Below are positions 1-9,144 of a stretch of 64,000 bases of DNA, piece after piece. A program made the position numbers and the translations under genes. Source of the stretch: Rhodococcus qingshengii JCM 15477 (GTDB lineage: Bacteria; Actinomycetota; Actinomycetes; Mycobacteriales; Mycobacteriaceae); contig NZ_CP096567.1 of NCBI RefSeq assembly GCF_023221595.1, forward strand, positions 186,001-250,000. Reading direction: 5' to 3'. Every line of letters begins with the position of its first letter. Position 1 is the first letter of the stretch. The notes under the pieces were generated by a model that was given only the letters and a program-made list of their open reading frames with translations, was not told the DNA's origin and ran no database searches.

Positions 1-350
1 TCAACCGGGGGTGGTGCGGCGGCGTCTCCGCCGGGGGCTGTGGCGATTGTTCCGGTGCCGGGCCCGAAGACTTGGTCGAGAGCTTCTGCGAGGGTGGGGG
101 CGTATCCGACTCTGACGCCGCCTGTTCCGGGCTCTCGGTAGCTGACGAGGACACGGGAGAGTTGGGGGAAGGTCGAGCCGTCGGCTTGGGTGCTCAATCG
201 TTCGGTGAACAGGGGTTCGACGTACAGGAAGCCGCCGCCGGCGATCGGCAACGTCAGGAGGTTGCCGTAGTGGATGCGATTCGAGCGTTCGAGCAGGGTC
301 CGCTCGGAAGCGACTCGGGTGTCGGAGATCATCGAGTTCTGTGTTTACAC
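1..350 (-). pseudogene. UPF0182 family membrane protein, C-terminal fragment
   Basis: Read leftwards, one frame encodes the conserved C-terminal part of UPF0182 proteins: residues ISDTRVASERTLLERSNRIH, then YGNLLTLPIAGGGFLYVEP, ending in a Pro/Ala-rich tail that runs off the left edge. An in-frame stop (TAA) lies just before the conserved block, near 350, and no N-terminal membrane region follows upstream, so the 5' part of the gene is missing. UPF0182 proteins are large multi-pass membrane proteins of unknown function, about 900-1000 residues in actinobacteria. The conserved part ends close to the integrase-like fragment at 413-754, which suggests the gene was cut by an integration or deletion. 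The family call is secure; whether an intact copy exists elsewhere cannot be seen. Confidence 0.7.
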
Positions 351-412
351 CCGAAACATCGCGGCCGGCGGAGACACCCAAACGCGAACACGGTCACGAG
401 CGAGACTGATAA

Positions 413-754
413 CTGTCATCCGCCGAAAGTGGACTTGTCAATGAACTGGTAGAAACCGCCATCACACATCCTCTGGCTACAAAGACAGGTTCACCGTTCT
501 TGTTTCCCAGCCGAACCGTGCCCGGAACGGCTCGCCACGCCCGCCCAGTGGGGATCGCGATGACCGACCTTGATATCCCGGTCAGGATCAGCCGCAACTC
601 CGCTCTCCGTACTCTCACCGAAGATCTACCCGCACCGGTCGTCGCCGACCTGCTCGGGTTGCATATCCATTCCGTCAGTCGGTGGACCGACTACGCTCGC
701 CGCGACTGGGCCCACCACCTCGATGCCCGAACCAACGGACCGAATCGAAGGTAA
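413..754 (+). pseudogene. Integrase/recombinase-like protein, C-terminal fragment
   Basis: The frame is open from just after a TAA at 410-412 to the TAA ending at 754. It encodes ...FLFPSRTVPG..., then RISRNSALRTLTEDLPAPVV and ADLLGLHIHSVSRWTDYARR. This resembles the C-terminus of large actinobacterial integrase-like proteins found on plasmids and islands, where an all-helical LADLLGLH segment follows the catalytic domain. No start codon with a ribosome site and none of the tyrosine-recombinase catalytic residues are present, so this is a remnant. Together with the UPF0182 fragment it marks an old integration or deletion boundary. The assignment to the integrase family is by recognition of the tail only and is moderately sure. 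Confidence 0.5.
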
Positions 755-971
755 CCGTCGACTTATCGGAGTTTGATCCGGCAGGTTGGATTGGACGCCC
801 TATTGGAGCTCGGTGAGGAAATGCTGCGCCTCGGAGCGGGAGTTGGCGAACGATCATCAACGTCAGCAGCGAATTCTGGTGCATGCGGACTTTGAGTCAC
901 AGAAAAAGCCAATGCACCGAGTGCACCGGTACTGTGAAGACCTCTGGCTTGTTCGGGAGTAGGAGAGAAAA

Positions 972-1385
972 ATGTGTGCTGCCGCGAAAGTTGCCTCGTC
1001 GGTGATGCAAGTAGCCAACCTGGATCGGTCGGTGAGTTACTACTGCGACGTGTTTTCCTGCCGTGTCGCCTTGCGTGAACGCGATGCGACGCTCCTTCTG
1101 ACGCCGGATGACTTTCAGATCTACATGTATGTGCAAAAGGGCGCATCCCGGCGAAACATGAGCAATATCGGCGTCCACTACGTCATGTGGTCCGCCGATA
1201 CAGAAGAGGAACTTACGCGGATCAGTGAGCGTCTACGCACATATGATGCCTCCACCTTCACCCAGGTTGTCGGTGGAGTGACCTTCGTCGACGGCTGCGA
1301 TCCGGACGGTATCCGTGTCATCATCGCTTACCCGGGCCCAGAGGAACTACCCCGAGAGCTGATCGCACAACGATTCCACGGATAA
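972..1385 (+). CDS. VOC (glyoxalase/bleomycin-resistance) superfamily protein
   Basis: A 137-residue protein of the vicinal-oxygen-chelate fold. The N-terminus SSVMQVANLDRSVSYYCDVF is the typical first beta-alpha unit, and the C-terminal half carries FVDGCDPDGIRVIIAYPGPE, the usual last strand bearing DPDG. The size fits a single two-module VOC domain. The start is supported by AGGAGAG just upstream of ATG. VOC proteins include glyoxalases, ring-cleaving dioxygenases and antibiotic-binding proteins, and the substrate cannot be deduced. The gene stands alone between the integrase scar and the convergent hmp gene, so context gives no further help. Confidence 0.7.
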   Translation: MCAAAKVASSVMQVANLDRSVSYYCDVFSCRVALRERDATLLLTPDDFQIYMYVQKGASRRNMSNIGVHYVMWSADTEEELTRISERLRTYDASTFTQVVGGVTFVDGCDPDGIRVIIAYPGPEELPRELIAQRFHG

Positions 1386-1632
1386 CTTGCCCAACGCACC
1401 CCAGGTAGCGGTGCGTTGGCAAGTCAGTCCTCGCTGCTCACACGGTCACCGATCCACGCGAGGAGATGGGGATCGGATGACGTCAGACGCTCTACTTCCT
1501 CGCCCCCGTCGCAGCGTCGTAGTGAGATCATGATCGATGTCGGGGTGCGCCGTAGAACCCGCCACGTCGCTCCCGAGTCGGACCATCGCGAAAGAGTTTC
1601 CACAGGTTGCTCTTCCGTCATGTCGGCTCCGC

Positions 1633-2826
1633 TCAGGTATTGGCCCAGCTGTCCGGTCCGAAGACCTCGTAGTGGATATTCTGCGCCGGAACATCCCGTT
1701 GGAGCAACGATGCGCGCATCGCCAACATGAACGGCATCGGCCCACAGAGGAACGCCTGGGTATCCGGTTCGACAGTGATATCGCGCAGATCGGCCCGTCC
1801 TTCGTGAACAGATCCGAACGGTACGTGCGTGCCGAGATCCTCGTACCAGCGGTGCAAGGTTGCGGCGGGAATCTTCTCGACGAGTGTGCTGAGTTCTGCT
1901 CGGTGAGCATGATCGGCGATGGATCGATCAGCATGAATGATGGAGACGGAACGCTGTGCACCGGTGTCCGCAAGATGATTGAGCATCCCGATCATTGGTG
2001 TACAACCGATTCCGGCCGACGCGAGTAGGAGAGGTGAGTCGTCGTCCGGCATCATCAGATCGCCGAACGGTGTGGTGACCAACAGTTCGGAACCTTCGAA
2101 CACGTTGTTGTAGAGGAAGTTCGACACTTCGCCGTCGGGCGTGCCCGAAATTCTCTTCACGCTGATTCGCCAGTCGGCGCTGCTCGGCACGGAACAGAGG
2201 CTGTATTGACGTATCTGGCGAGCGCCGTCGGGCAGCGTAACTCCGACCGAAAGGTACTGTCCGGGAGCGAAGGTGGGGAGAACGCTGCCGTCGAGCGAGG
2301 CGAGAGTCAGCGAGACAGTGCTGGCGGATTGAAGGACGCGCTCGCTGACTCTGACCGTGCGCCAGACGTCGCCGATCTCGACGCCGGCGAGTTGGTAGAG
2401 GCCTCGTTCCATCGTGATGAGGGTTTCCGCCATCAGCCAGTAAACCTCGTCCCATGCTGCTGCGACATCGGGAGTGACTGCATCGCCGATTATTTCGACG
2501 ATCGCGGCAAAGAGGTGTTCGTGCACGATTGCGTACTGGTCGGGCGTGATTCCCAGCGACGCATGCTTGTGGGCGATACGCGAAAGTATGAGATCGACCT
2601 TGGCGCTGTCGGGTTCGAGCTGAAGCGTCGCGAATGCCGCGATAGCGCCCGCGAGAGCCTTCTGCTGTTCGCCCTGCTTCTGATTGCCGCGATTGAACAA
2701 ATCGCGTTCGAGTTCGGGATGTGCGTCGAACATCGTGCGGTAGAAGAGGGTTGTGATATCGCCGATGGCGGCGCCGACCACGGGAAGGGTGGCGCGAATG
2801 ACCTCGGTTGACTGTGGGGAAAGCAT
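1633..2826 (-). CDS. hmp: Flavohemoglobin, nitric oxide dioxygenase
   Basis: A 397-residue flavohemoglobin that oxidises NO to nitrate in the cytosol using NAD(P)H and O2. The globin domain spans about residues 1-135, with distal Tyr29 in LFYRTMF, Gln residues in NQKQGEQQ and the proximal His in AHKHASLGI (about 86-88). The FAD-binding barrel (about 150-260) carries RQYSLCS near 206-212. The NAD(P)-binding domain carries GIGCTPMIG and CGPMPFM and ends in YEVFGPDSW. Length and domain order are those of full-length Hmp. It lies 32 bp downstream of an Rrf2/NsrR gene on the same strand, so the pair is very probably one NO-induced operon driven from the operator at 3324-3346. Confidence 0.93.
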   Translation of the reverse strand: MLSPQSTEVIRATLPVVGAAIGDITTLFYRTMFDAHPELERDLFNRGNQKQGEQQKALAGAIAAFATLQLEPDSAKVDLILSRIAHKHASLGITPDQYAIVHEHLFAAIVEIIGDAVTPDVAAAWDEVYWLMAETLITMERGLYQLAGVEIGDVWRTVRVSERVLQSASTVSLTLASLDGSVLPTFAPGQYLSVGVTLPDGARQIRQYSLCSVPSSADWRISVKRISGTPDGEVSNFLYNNVFEGSELLVTTPFGDLMMPDDDSPLLLASAGIGCTPMIGMLNHLADTGAQRSVSIIHADRSIADHAHRAELSTLVEKIPAATLHRWYEDLGTHVPFGSVHEGRADLRDITVEPDTQAFLCGPMPFMLAMRASLLQRDVPAQNIHYEVFGPDSWANT

Positions 2827-2858
2827 GAGCTGCTCCGTTCGGTCGAAATTGACGTTGA

Positions 2859-3308
2859 TCAGCTTGCTTCGTCGCTCCGAGTGGTGAGGCGAAGCAGAAC
2901 AGTTTTTGACGGCTGCCGGATGACGTCTTCGATCGTGACCGCGTCGAGTGAAACGAAAAACGCTTCCTGAGCGTCACGCAAAGCGCTCCGAAGGAGGCAA
3001 CCCCCGCGCAGTGGGCACGGCTTGTCGCCTTCGCAGTCGACGACCTCACCCGCCCCTTCGAGGCGTCTGGCCAGCCAGCCGATGGTGGCGGTGCGGCCGA
3101 GTTCGGTGATGGAGAGCCCACCACCGCGGCCGCGCCTGGTTGTCACGATGCCCAACTCGCCGAGCCGTGTAACCACCTTGGTGGCATGGGAATACGACAC
3201 GTTGAGCTGCTCCGCAATTACCCGGGTACTGGGGGAGGCATCCGCGTCGAGTACGGCCAACCGCATGACGACGCGCAATCCCAGATCGGTGAACTGCGTC
3301 AGTTGCAT
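2859..3308 (-). CDS. nsrR: Rrf2-family NO-sensing repressor NsrR
   Basis: A 149-residue Rrf2-family regulator. The winged helix-turn-helix occupies about residues 1-80 (MQLTQFTDLGLRVVMRLAVL, then SYSHATKVVTRLGELGIV). The effector part has three cysteines in CEGDKPCPLRGGC, the spacing of the [4Fe-4S] ligands of NsrR. NsrR represses NO-detoxification genes and is released when NO attacks the cluster. The adjoining hmp gene and the operator just upstream of this start support the assignment. The start codon lies only 15 bp from the operator, so translation is probably from a very short or leaderless transcript, since no clear Shine-Dalgarno is visible. IscR is the main alternative family member but is less likely next to hmp. 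Confidence 0.88.
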   Translation of the reverse strand: MQLTQFTDLGLRVVMRLAVLDADASPSTRVIAEQLNVSYSHATKVVTRLGELGIVTTRRGRGGGLSITELGRTATIGWLARRLEGAGEVVDCEGDKPCPLRGGCLLRSALRDAQEAFFVSLDAVTIEDVIRQPSKTVLLRLTTRSDEAS

Positions 3309-3323
3309 GACCTGAACCTACAT

Positions 3324-3346
3324 AATTCGTATCTCAGATGACTATT
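3324..3346 (-). promoter_or_regulatory. NsrR operator / nsrR-hmp promoter
   Basis: An 11-1-11 inverted repeat: half sites AATTCGTATCT and AGATGACTATT around a central C at 3335. The core ATCT-N-AGAT with outer AATT/AATA bases resembles the 11-1-11 operators described for actinobacterial NsrR. It sits 15 bp before the nsrR start codon, where a bound dimer would block the promoter, so autoregulation of nsrR-hmp is inferred. Confidence 0.7.
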
Positions 3347-3482
3347 TATGTGAGGGGGATCTTAAATGAAGCCTTAACGCACCACGTCGACATAGTCGAG
3401 AACGCTGTGAAGCGGCACCGATCGCGCAAAATTGGTTTGTCGACGAAAGGCCGAACCGGGCACATCGTCCCGTAGCGCACGC

Positions 3483-3719
3483 TCAGAGGGCGGAGGTAAA
3501 ACCGTACCGTCGACGCATTTCCTTGATAGCGACGACGTCGTTTGCGCTGAACCTCGTTGCAGCTGACCATTGCAGCGCTTGCGCGTAGTCCTCTCGCCAC
3601 TGGTCGATTTCACGTGCGGTGAGGCGAGTGACCGTCGGCTTCAGTCCCTCGGCTGCGGGTTCGAATTGGGCCAGAAACACGGCGAGCAATGCGGCTTCGC
3701 GTCGACATCTGTTCGTCAT
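3483..3719 (-). CDS. Small conserved hypothetical protein, family copy A
   Basis: A 78-residue protein starting MTNRCRREAALLAVFLAQFE and ending IKEMRRRYGFTSAL. It belongs to a family with two further copies in this window, at 17307-17552 (intact) and 50735-50972 (frameshifted). Shared features are an Arg-rich start followed by AALxAxLAQF, a central region around D-x-x-x-A-L-x-W with Gln/Asp, and a C-terminal M-x-R-x-Y-x-F. No membrane segment or known domain is evident. The start ATG is chosen by homology to the other copies; a longer reading frame upstream has no conservation. The function is unknown. Confidence 0.55.
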   Translation of the reverse strand: MTNRCRREAALLAVFLAQFEPAAEGLKPTVTRLTAREIDQWREDYAQALQWSAATRFSANDVVAIKEMRRRYGFTSAL

Positions 3720-4594
3720 GGTGCCACCGCTTTGATGCTGATACCGGCAACGCGGAACGGTGCTGCAATGATCCCGCAAGCGTCGATCGGATCTCGGTGA
3801 GCTCGATCGATGCGTCGAACGCAACGACGAACAAATGATGTACAGGGACTTTCGTTCCGGAAATGCACTGTGCTACATAGTCTCATTGCAGATGGAGCTC
3901 CATTCAGCCCCGACCTCATGAAGAACGAACAACTTTCAAGTAACTCACCGTAACAGTACGATTCGGATTATCGCTAACCTCAAGCTACCGACGGTTCGCT
4001 CACCGTACATCGCACCCGAACGGCAACTGTCAACGGGGGTAACGACGGTGGACTGGATCTGGAATCGGTCCGCCGCCGAAGTCCGTCGTATATTTTTGCG
4101 TCGAGCGACTCGCCAACGGTCACGCCCGAGATCGCACGCGTAGGCTTCGGCTCCATGGTGTGCGGTTCCGTCTGCCACGATTTTTCTGCCGAAGATTTTG
4201 TGGCACTTGTATTACCGGGCTTCTCCTCGGAAGGTCGCGGAGGAGTTAGATAGCAACGTTTTTTCAGAGTCGACGGAATTGAGGCCGATCCCGGATCCGA
4301 TGGAAATTCCACTACCAGAGGAGAATTGAAGGCGCGGTAAGCTCGAATATTCACCTCGCCGAGGTGCTCGGTGGTGACAACAGCGATGAACCGGTCCGGT
4401 CGAACATCGGTCCGAGTGGATCCTCGTACTCTCCGAAGCGCGCGCATTTCCGCCCGCGTCGTCAGCGAGCGCTGTGCGGCTGACTTTTCGCTTGTCGCAT
4501 TGTTCCTTTTCCGGGGTCGTGTTTGCGTTGTCCGTTGATCGACCTTTGCGGTCGACGAATATCTCACATCACAGCAGTCGTCTGCAGGACAGGT
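3720..4594. other. Intergenic region, no convincing gene
   Basis: About 870 bp between the small family protein and the molybdopterin oxidoreductase gene, lower in GC than its surroundings. A minus-strand reading frame of 195 codons (3980-4567) exists, but it has no recognisable domain, is Ser/Arg/Thr-rich and has no clear ribosome site, so I do not call it. Confidence 0.4.
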
Positions 4595-6385
4595 TTACAA
4601 GGATTGCCGGTACCCGAAGAATTCATGATCCTCGTTGTACCCGCCGAAGCCGCCACCGACGTCGGAATAGTCCGCGACGAACTCCACGCCCTTGAGCCAT
4701 TTGACCTGCTTGAAACCGAGTTGTGTCTCATTGCGGAGTCGCAGCGGTGCACCATGGCCGAACGGCAAGGGGGCTCCATTCATGTCGTAGGCAAGCATCG
4801 TCAGGTGGTATCCCATCTGTTCGATCGGGTGCGCGTCATAGTAGATACCCCCGTCCGGTCCGTCACCGAGTGAATAGAACACCACCCACTTCGCGCCCGG
4901 TTTCGGTTGCACAAGGTCGATGATCGTCTGCATCGACACCCCGCCCCACCTGGCGATGCCCGACCATCCCTGGATGCAGAAATGCTGGGTGATCTGCTCC
5001 TGTAGTGGTAGTGCGCGGAGGTCAGCCAGGTCCAATTCCACCGGGTGCTCGACCAGTCCGTTGACCCGCAACCGGTAGTCGACGAAGTTGCCGGCCAAAA
5101 GAGCTTGGTACTCCTCGGATTCGGGGTACTGCCCGTTGTGCCAGAAGTACGGGGAGATGTCCTTCTCGGTGTATTCGCCCGGCTTGGAGTCGACGTGCTC
5201 GAACAAGCGCTGCGCTGGTCCGATGAGCGCGAAACCCACTCGCTGAACCACCCGTGGATGACGCAGCGTGAACGGGGTTGCCGCAACCCAGCCGAGAGCA
5301 ACGATCACCATCGAAGCCGCGAAGATCGTGAAGCCGATCCAGCTGTTGTCATCCCTCGACGCGTACATGTGGTTGGCGTTGCGCAGCAGTCCGGTGGTGA
5401 AGACCATCGCCACGTGGATCACGATGAACGCCAGGAACCAGATCAGCACGAGAAAGTGCAGCGAGCGGGCAGTTTGAATGCTCAATATCTTGCTGACCCG
5501 CCTGAAACGGGTGGACAACGCCGGCGACATACCCAGCCCGGTGATCATCGCGACCGGAGCGGCGACGAAGACCGTGACGAAGTAGGCGAGTAGTTGCAGT
5601 CCGTTGTATGCCATCCAGTGATCTTCGGTCGGCCAGTCGAGCGAAAGGTATTGCAGAAGTACAGATATGGTGTTGGGGAAGACGTCCCAGCTAGTCGGAA
5701 TCACGTGCCGCCATTGCCCGGTCGCGAGCAGCAACACGTAGAAGATCAGACCGTTGAGCAGCCACAGCGTGTTGGTGCCGAGATGCCACCACCGGGCCAG
5801 GCCGATCGAGTGCCGGATCCCCGGTAAGCCCACGTACGCGGGCAGGCTGATCGAGTCCTTCTTCGCTGTCCAAAAGGGATCGGCAGGAACAGGTTTCTGG
5901 ATACGGAACCATTCCCGGCCAGGTGTGCTGTGGCGAGTCCAGTACAGCCGAGGGTGGTCGGTGAGGATCTGTGCTCCCGACCGGATGATGAAGACCATCA
6001 GAAACAGATTGAGAAAGTGTTGCGCACCCAACCATGCGGGGAGGGCCGATGTTTCGCCTGGGCCGGGCTCACTCGCACCGGGATGCTGCTCGATGAACAC
6101 CTGCACGGACGACATGCTGCGCAGGTGTTGCGCCGCTGCGACTGCCCCGATCAGGACGACGAATCCGAGAGGGAGCAGCCAGAGCAGGTTGAACCATCTG
6201 CTGTGGCCGATGCGCATGCGAGGTGCGATGTCGGTGGCGTATGGTACCGAACCCGCCCACGTGACGGGGTCGACGACGTCCGCACCTGGGGTCAATTGTG
6301 TGCGGAAGCTGTGCGCCACAGCAGGAGTCCGCGCAGCATCGGGAGCCGCACTCGGCGGTGTAGGTGAATCGGTGGAGTCGACCAT
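4595..6385 (-). CDS. Cytochrome b561-like membrane domain fused to molybdopterin (sulfite-oxidase-type) domain
   Basis: A 596-residue fusion. After a Pro/Ala-rich N-terminus of about 70 residues, residues about 75-370 form a multi-pass membrane domain with candidate haem-ligand histidines in RWWHLGTNTLW and RSLHFLVLIWF...VIHV, as in cytochrome b561/NapC-type gates. The C-terminal third (about 400-596) is an oxidoreductase molybdopterin-binding domain with the Moco-ligating cysteine in HFCIQGWSGIARWGGV and a terminal GYNEDHEFFGYRQSL. The predicted role is a membrane-anchored Moco enzyme exchanging electrons through haem b with the quinone pool or an oxidase; the substrate is unknown. It is the last gene of the fdxA-ctaD operon, 120 bp after the DUF952 gene. 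Confidence 0.8.
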   Translation of the reverse strand: MVDSTDSPTPPSAAPDAARTPAVAHSFRTQLTPGADVVDPVTWAGSVPYATDIAPRMRIGHSRWFNLLWLLPLGFVVLIGAVAAAQHLRSMSSVQVFIEQHPGASEPGPGETSALPAWLGAQHFLNLFLMVFIIRSGAQILTDHPRLYWTRHSTPGREWFRIQKPVPADPFWTAKKDSISLPAYVGLPGIRHSIGLARWWHLGTNTLWLLNGLIFYVLLLATGQWRHVIPTSWDVFPNTISVLLQYLSLDWPTEDHWMAYNGLQLLAYFVTVFVAAPVAMITGLGMSPALSTRFRRVSKILSIQTARSLHFLVLIWFLAFIVIHVAMVFTTGLLRNANHMYASRDDNSWIGFTIFAASMVIVALGWVAATPFTLRHPRVVQRVGFALIGPAQRLFEHVDSKPGEYTEKDISPYFWHNGQYPESEEYQALLAGNFVDYRLRVNGLVEHPVELDLADLRALPLQEQITQHFCIQGWSGIARWGGVSMQTIIDLVQPKPGAKWVVFYSLGDGPDGGIYYDAHPIEQMGYHLTMLAYDMNGAPLPFGHGAPLRLRNETQLGFKQVKWLKGVEFVADYSDVGGGFGGYNEDHEFFGYRQSL

Positions 6386-6505
6386 CGGTCACATCCAAAC
6401 GCTGTCAGCGACACCGGCGAGATACCGGTGACCAAAAAATTGTTCGATGACCTGACCCTACGCACCACTATTAGCCGCAAAGTCGGCTTACCTGGTTTTT
6501 GTCGA

Positions 6506-6916
6506 CTACCGCGTCGCATCTCGGAGCGTATATGCGGACACGTCGGGAACCACCCATTTCTCGTCGACTTCCTCGATCGGGAGAACATCGAGGACGATGT
6601 CCGGATCCAGCGGTAGTGCTCCCAAGATCCCTGGAACCCGCGTGCCTGTACCAGGAGGCGATGGGTTGCGCTCGTCCCACCTGATCGAGACCCCCGCAGC
6701 AAGGAGGGCATCCTGATCGACAACCACCACTACCAGTGGGAGTCGGAGGTCTTCGTACACTGTCGAGAGAACATAGTCGAGATCCGCAGCAGTGGCAGCA
6801 TGGATGAAGCCGACTTGATCAAGAGTCGTTGCGCGGGTTGATCCTTCATATTCTCCGAATCGCCTGGCGCCCTCCCAGTCGTCAGCAAGGGCTATGTGAA
6901 AAATACATTCGCTCAT
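6506..6916 (-). CDS. DUF952 domain-containing protein
   Basis: A 136-residue soluble protein with the DUF952 signature: start ECIFHIALADDWEGARRFGE, central GFIHAATAADLDYVLSTVYE, and C-terminal RVPGILGALPLDPDIVLDVL. DUF952 proteins are small, often single-domain, and structurally related to ADP-ribosyltransferase-like folds; their role is not settled. The gene lies 30 bp after the preceding membrane-protein gene and is in line with the oxidase operon, so co-transcription is likely although a functional link is not obvious. Confidence 0.75.
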   Translation of the reverse strand: MSECIFHIALADDWEGARRFGEYEGSTRATTLDQVGFIHAATAADLDYVLSTVYEDLRLPLVVVVVDQDALLAAGVSIRWDERNPSPPGTGTRVPGILGALPLDPDIVLDVLPIEEVDEKWVVPDVSAYTLRDATR

Positions 6917-6946
6917 CGGAAACCTTTCATCGAAGTGGTCCGGGTG

Positions 6947-7393
6947 TCAGTGAAGACATGCGGACAACACCCGGAACAGAGACATGATCACGCTGACCAA
7001 CAACACCACCTTCACCAACTCGAATGCGATGTACACCAGATGCATCGTCGAACGCGGTAGGTCTTCTCCGGCAAGAACCCGGTCGGACCGTCTACCCAGC
7101 CACGGCCGGATCACCACAACCTGAACAACGAGCATCATCGCGACCAGCACGAAGAACGTCAACGCGGGTGTGTCAGGTTTCGCGACGATGCAGGATGCCG
7201 CCAACATCAGTGCCAGAACCAACTCCACGGCGTTCAGTGCGGTGAAGACCTTCCGGCCGATCCCGAGCCCGATGGCCAGGCTCACTCCTGGAGCGCGAAA
7301 CTTGATCGGTGCTTCCAGGAAGGAAATCGCAGCGACCATCCCGAGCCAGAACACCGGCACAATCACTTGCGCGTAGCGTGCCGCTTCGGTCAT
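6947..7393 (-). CDS. Four-helix integral membrane protein
   Basis: A 148-residue hydrophobic protein with about four transmembrane segments (residues about 8-26, 45-70, 78-98, 120-142), separated by short Arg/Lys-containing loops such as [12 protein letters not shown]. The layout recalls DUF4149-type small membrane proteins, but I cannot assign the family firmly. Its start overlaps the end of ctaD by 4 bp (ATGA), which implies translational coupling. It could be an assembly factor or an extra subunit of the oxidase; that is inference from context only. Confidence 0.6.
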   Translation of the reverse strand: MTEAARYAQVIVPVFWLGMVAAISFLEAPIKFRAPGVSLAIGLGIGRKVFTALNAVELVLALMLAASCIVAKPDTPALTFFVLVAMMLVVQVVVIRPWLGRRSDRVLAGEDLPRSTMHLVYIAFELVKVVLLVSVIMSLFRVLSACLH

Positions 7394-9135
7394 AGGCCAT
7401 CGGCCTCACCGGACGGGACGGAGATCGCTTCGTTCACTGCGGAGGTGACAGTCTTCCTTCTGCCTGCATGTTCTTCCGTCCTCATTCGTTCGACCATGTG
7501 CGGGTAATGCAGTTCGAATGCGGGACGCTCGGAGCGGATCCGCGGAAGTTCGGTGAAGTTGTGCCGCGGCGGCGGGCAACTTGTGGCCCATTCGAGTGAA
7601 TTGCCGTACCCCCACGGGTCGTCGACCGTCACGACTTCCCCGTACCGGTACGAGGTGAACACGTTCCACGCGAACGGCAACAATGACGCCCCGAGAACGA
7701 ACGAACCGATCGTGGAGATCGAGTTCAGCGTGGTGAATCCGTCCGAGGGCAGGTAATCGGCGTATCGGCGCGGCATACCTTCGGCGCCGAGCCAATGTTG
7801 CACCAGAAAGGTTGTGTGAAACCCGACGAAGGTCGTCCAGAAATGCCACCGACCGAGTCGTTCGTTCATGTAACGTCCCGCTATCTTCGGGAACCAGAAA
7901 TAGATCCCGGCGTACGTGGCGAAGACGATCGTCCCGAAGAGAACGTAGTGGAAGTGCGCTACGAGAAAGTACGAATCGGTGACATGGAAGTCGAGCGGCG
8001 GGCTCGCCAATATCACCCCGGAGAGACCACCGAAGAGGAAAGTCACCAGAAACCCGATCGAGAACAGCATCGGCGTTTCGAACGTCAATTGTCCTTTCCA
8101 CATCGTTCCGATCCAGTTGAAGAATTTGACCCCAGTCGGTACGGCGATGAGGAAACTCATCATCGAAAAGAACGGCAGCAGAACGGCTCCCGTGGCAAAC
8201 ATGTGATGTGCCCACACTGCCGCCGACAGTGCAGATATGGCGATCGTCGCGTAGACAAGTCCGGCGTAGCCGAAGATCGGCTTGCGAGAGAAGACCGGAA
8301 AGATCTCCGAGACGATACCGAAGAACGGTATCGCCACGATGTACACCTCGGGATGTCCGAAGAACCAGAACAGATGCTGCCACAGGATCGCACCACCGGT
8401 GGCGGGATCGAAGAGATGCCCGCCCAAGTGTCGGTCCACGAGCAGTCCCATCAGTGCCGCCGTGAGAATAGGAAAAGCCAACAACACCAGGATCATGGTG
8501 ATGAAAACATTCCACGTGAAGATCGGCATCCGAAACATCGTCATCCCGGGGGCACGCAGACAGATCACGGTGGTGATCATGTTGACCCCACCCAAGATGG
8601 TCCCGACGCCGGCCAGCGCGAGTCCCATGATCCACAGATCCCCGCCGACACCTGGCGAATGCAGGGCGCTGGTCAACGGGGAATACCCCGTCCATCCGAA
8701 GTCAGCGGCCCCGCCGGGGGTGAGGAATCCGGAAACCGTGACGAGCGCACCGAACAGGTACAGCCAGTAACTGAGCGCGTTCAGTCGCGGGAACGCCACA
8801 TCCGGTGCGCCGATCTGCAAGGGAAGTACGTAGTTCGCGAAGCCGAAGACGATCGGAGTGGCATAGAGCAGCAACATGATCGTGCCGTGCATGGTGAAGA
8901 GCTGGTTGTACTGCTCGTTCGAGAGAAACTGAAGACCGGGGACGGCAAGTTCGGTCCGGATCAGCAGGGCCATCAATCCGCCCAACATGAAAAAGGCGAA
9001 CGAGGTGACCAGATACATCACGCCCAGCTGTTTGGGATCAGTCGTAGCAGCAGCGGAATAGAGGAACGTGCCCTTGAACCCCCGGCGTTTCGGGTAAGGC
9101 CGCGAAGGAAGGAGCTCTGTCACAACGGGAGTCAT
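7390..9135 (-). CDS. ctaD: aa3-type cytochrome c oxidase subunit I
   Basis: A 581-residue haem-copper oxidase subunit I with 12 predicted helices. All key ligands are visible: haem a His in [10 protein letters not shown], CuB His and cross-linked Tyr in [12 protein letters not shown], the CuB His pair in WAHHMFATG, the K-channel Lys in PTGVKFFNW, and the haem a3/a His pair in AHFHYVLFG. It catalyses O2 reduction coupled to proton pumping. Subunits II and III are not nearby, so this looks like an additional subunit I that may borrow partners from the main oxidase. It lies 9 bp after a 7Fe ferredoxin gene, is coupled to the downstream membrane-protein gene, and shares the operon with a Moco/cytochrome b fusion. 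Confidence 0.93.
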   Translation of the reverse strand: MTPVVTELLPSRPYPKRRGFKGTFLYSAAATTDPKQLGVMYLVTSFAFFMLGGLMALLIRTELAVPGLQFLSNEQYNQLFTMHGTIMLLLYATPIVFGFANYVLPLQIGAPDVAFPRLNALSYWLYLFGALVTVSGFLTPGGAADFGWTGYSPLTSALHSPGVGGDLWIMGLALAGVGTILGGVNMITTVICLRAPGMTMFRMPIFTWNVFITMILVLLAFPILTAALMGLLVDRHLGGHLFDPATGGAILWQHLFWFFGHPEVYIVAIPFFGIVSEIFPVFSRKPIFGYAGLVYATIAISALSAAVWAHHMFATGAVLLPFFSMMSFLIAVPTGVKFFNWIGTMWKGQLTFETPMLFSIGFLVTFLFGGLSGVILASPPLDFHVTDSYFLVAHFHYVLFGTIVFATYAGIYFWFPKIAGRYMNERLGRWHFWTTFVGFHTTFLVQHWLGAEGMPRRYADYLPSDGFTTLNSISTIGSFVLGASLLPFAWNVFTSYRYGEVVTVDDPWGYGNSLEWATSCPPPRHNFTELPRIRSERPAFELHYPHMVERMRTEEHAGRRKTVTSAVNEAISVPSGEADGL

Positions 9136-9144
9136 TGGCGTTCC

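Noticed and set aside
72..452. Plus-strand open frame over the UPF0182 fragment
   Set aside because: It is the antisense shadow of the conserved minus-strand reading; no ribosome site or similarity.
1928..3124. Long 398-codon minus-strand frame across hmp and nsrR
   Set aside because: Arg/Ser-rich out-of-frame translation of the real hmp and nsrR genes, a common artefact of high GC.
3980..4567. 195-codon minus-strand frame as a new gene
   Set aside because: No family, no ribosome site, biased composition; kept only as a note in the intergenic entry.
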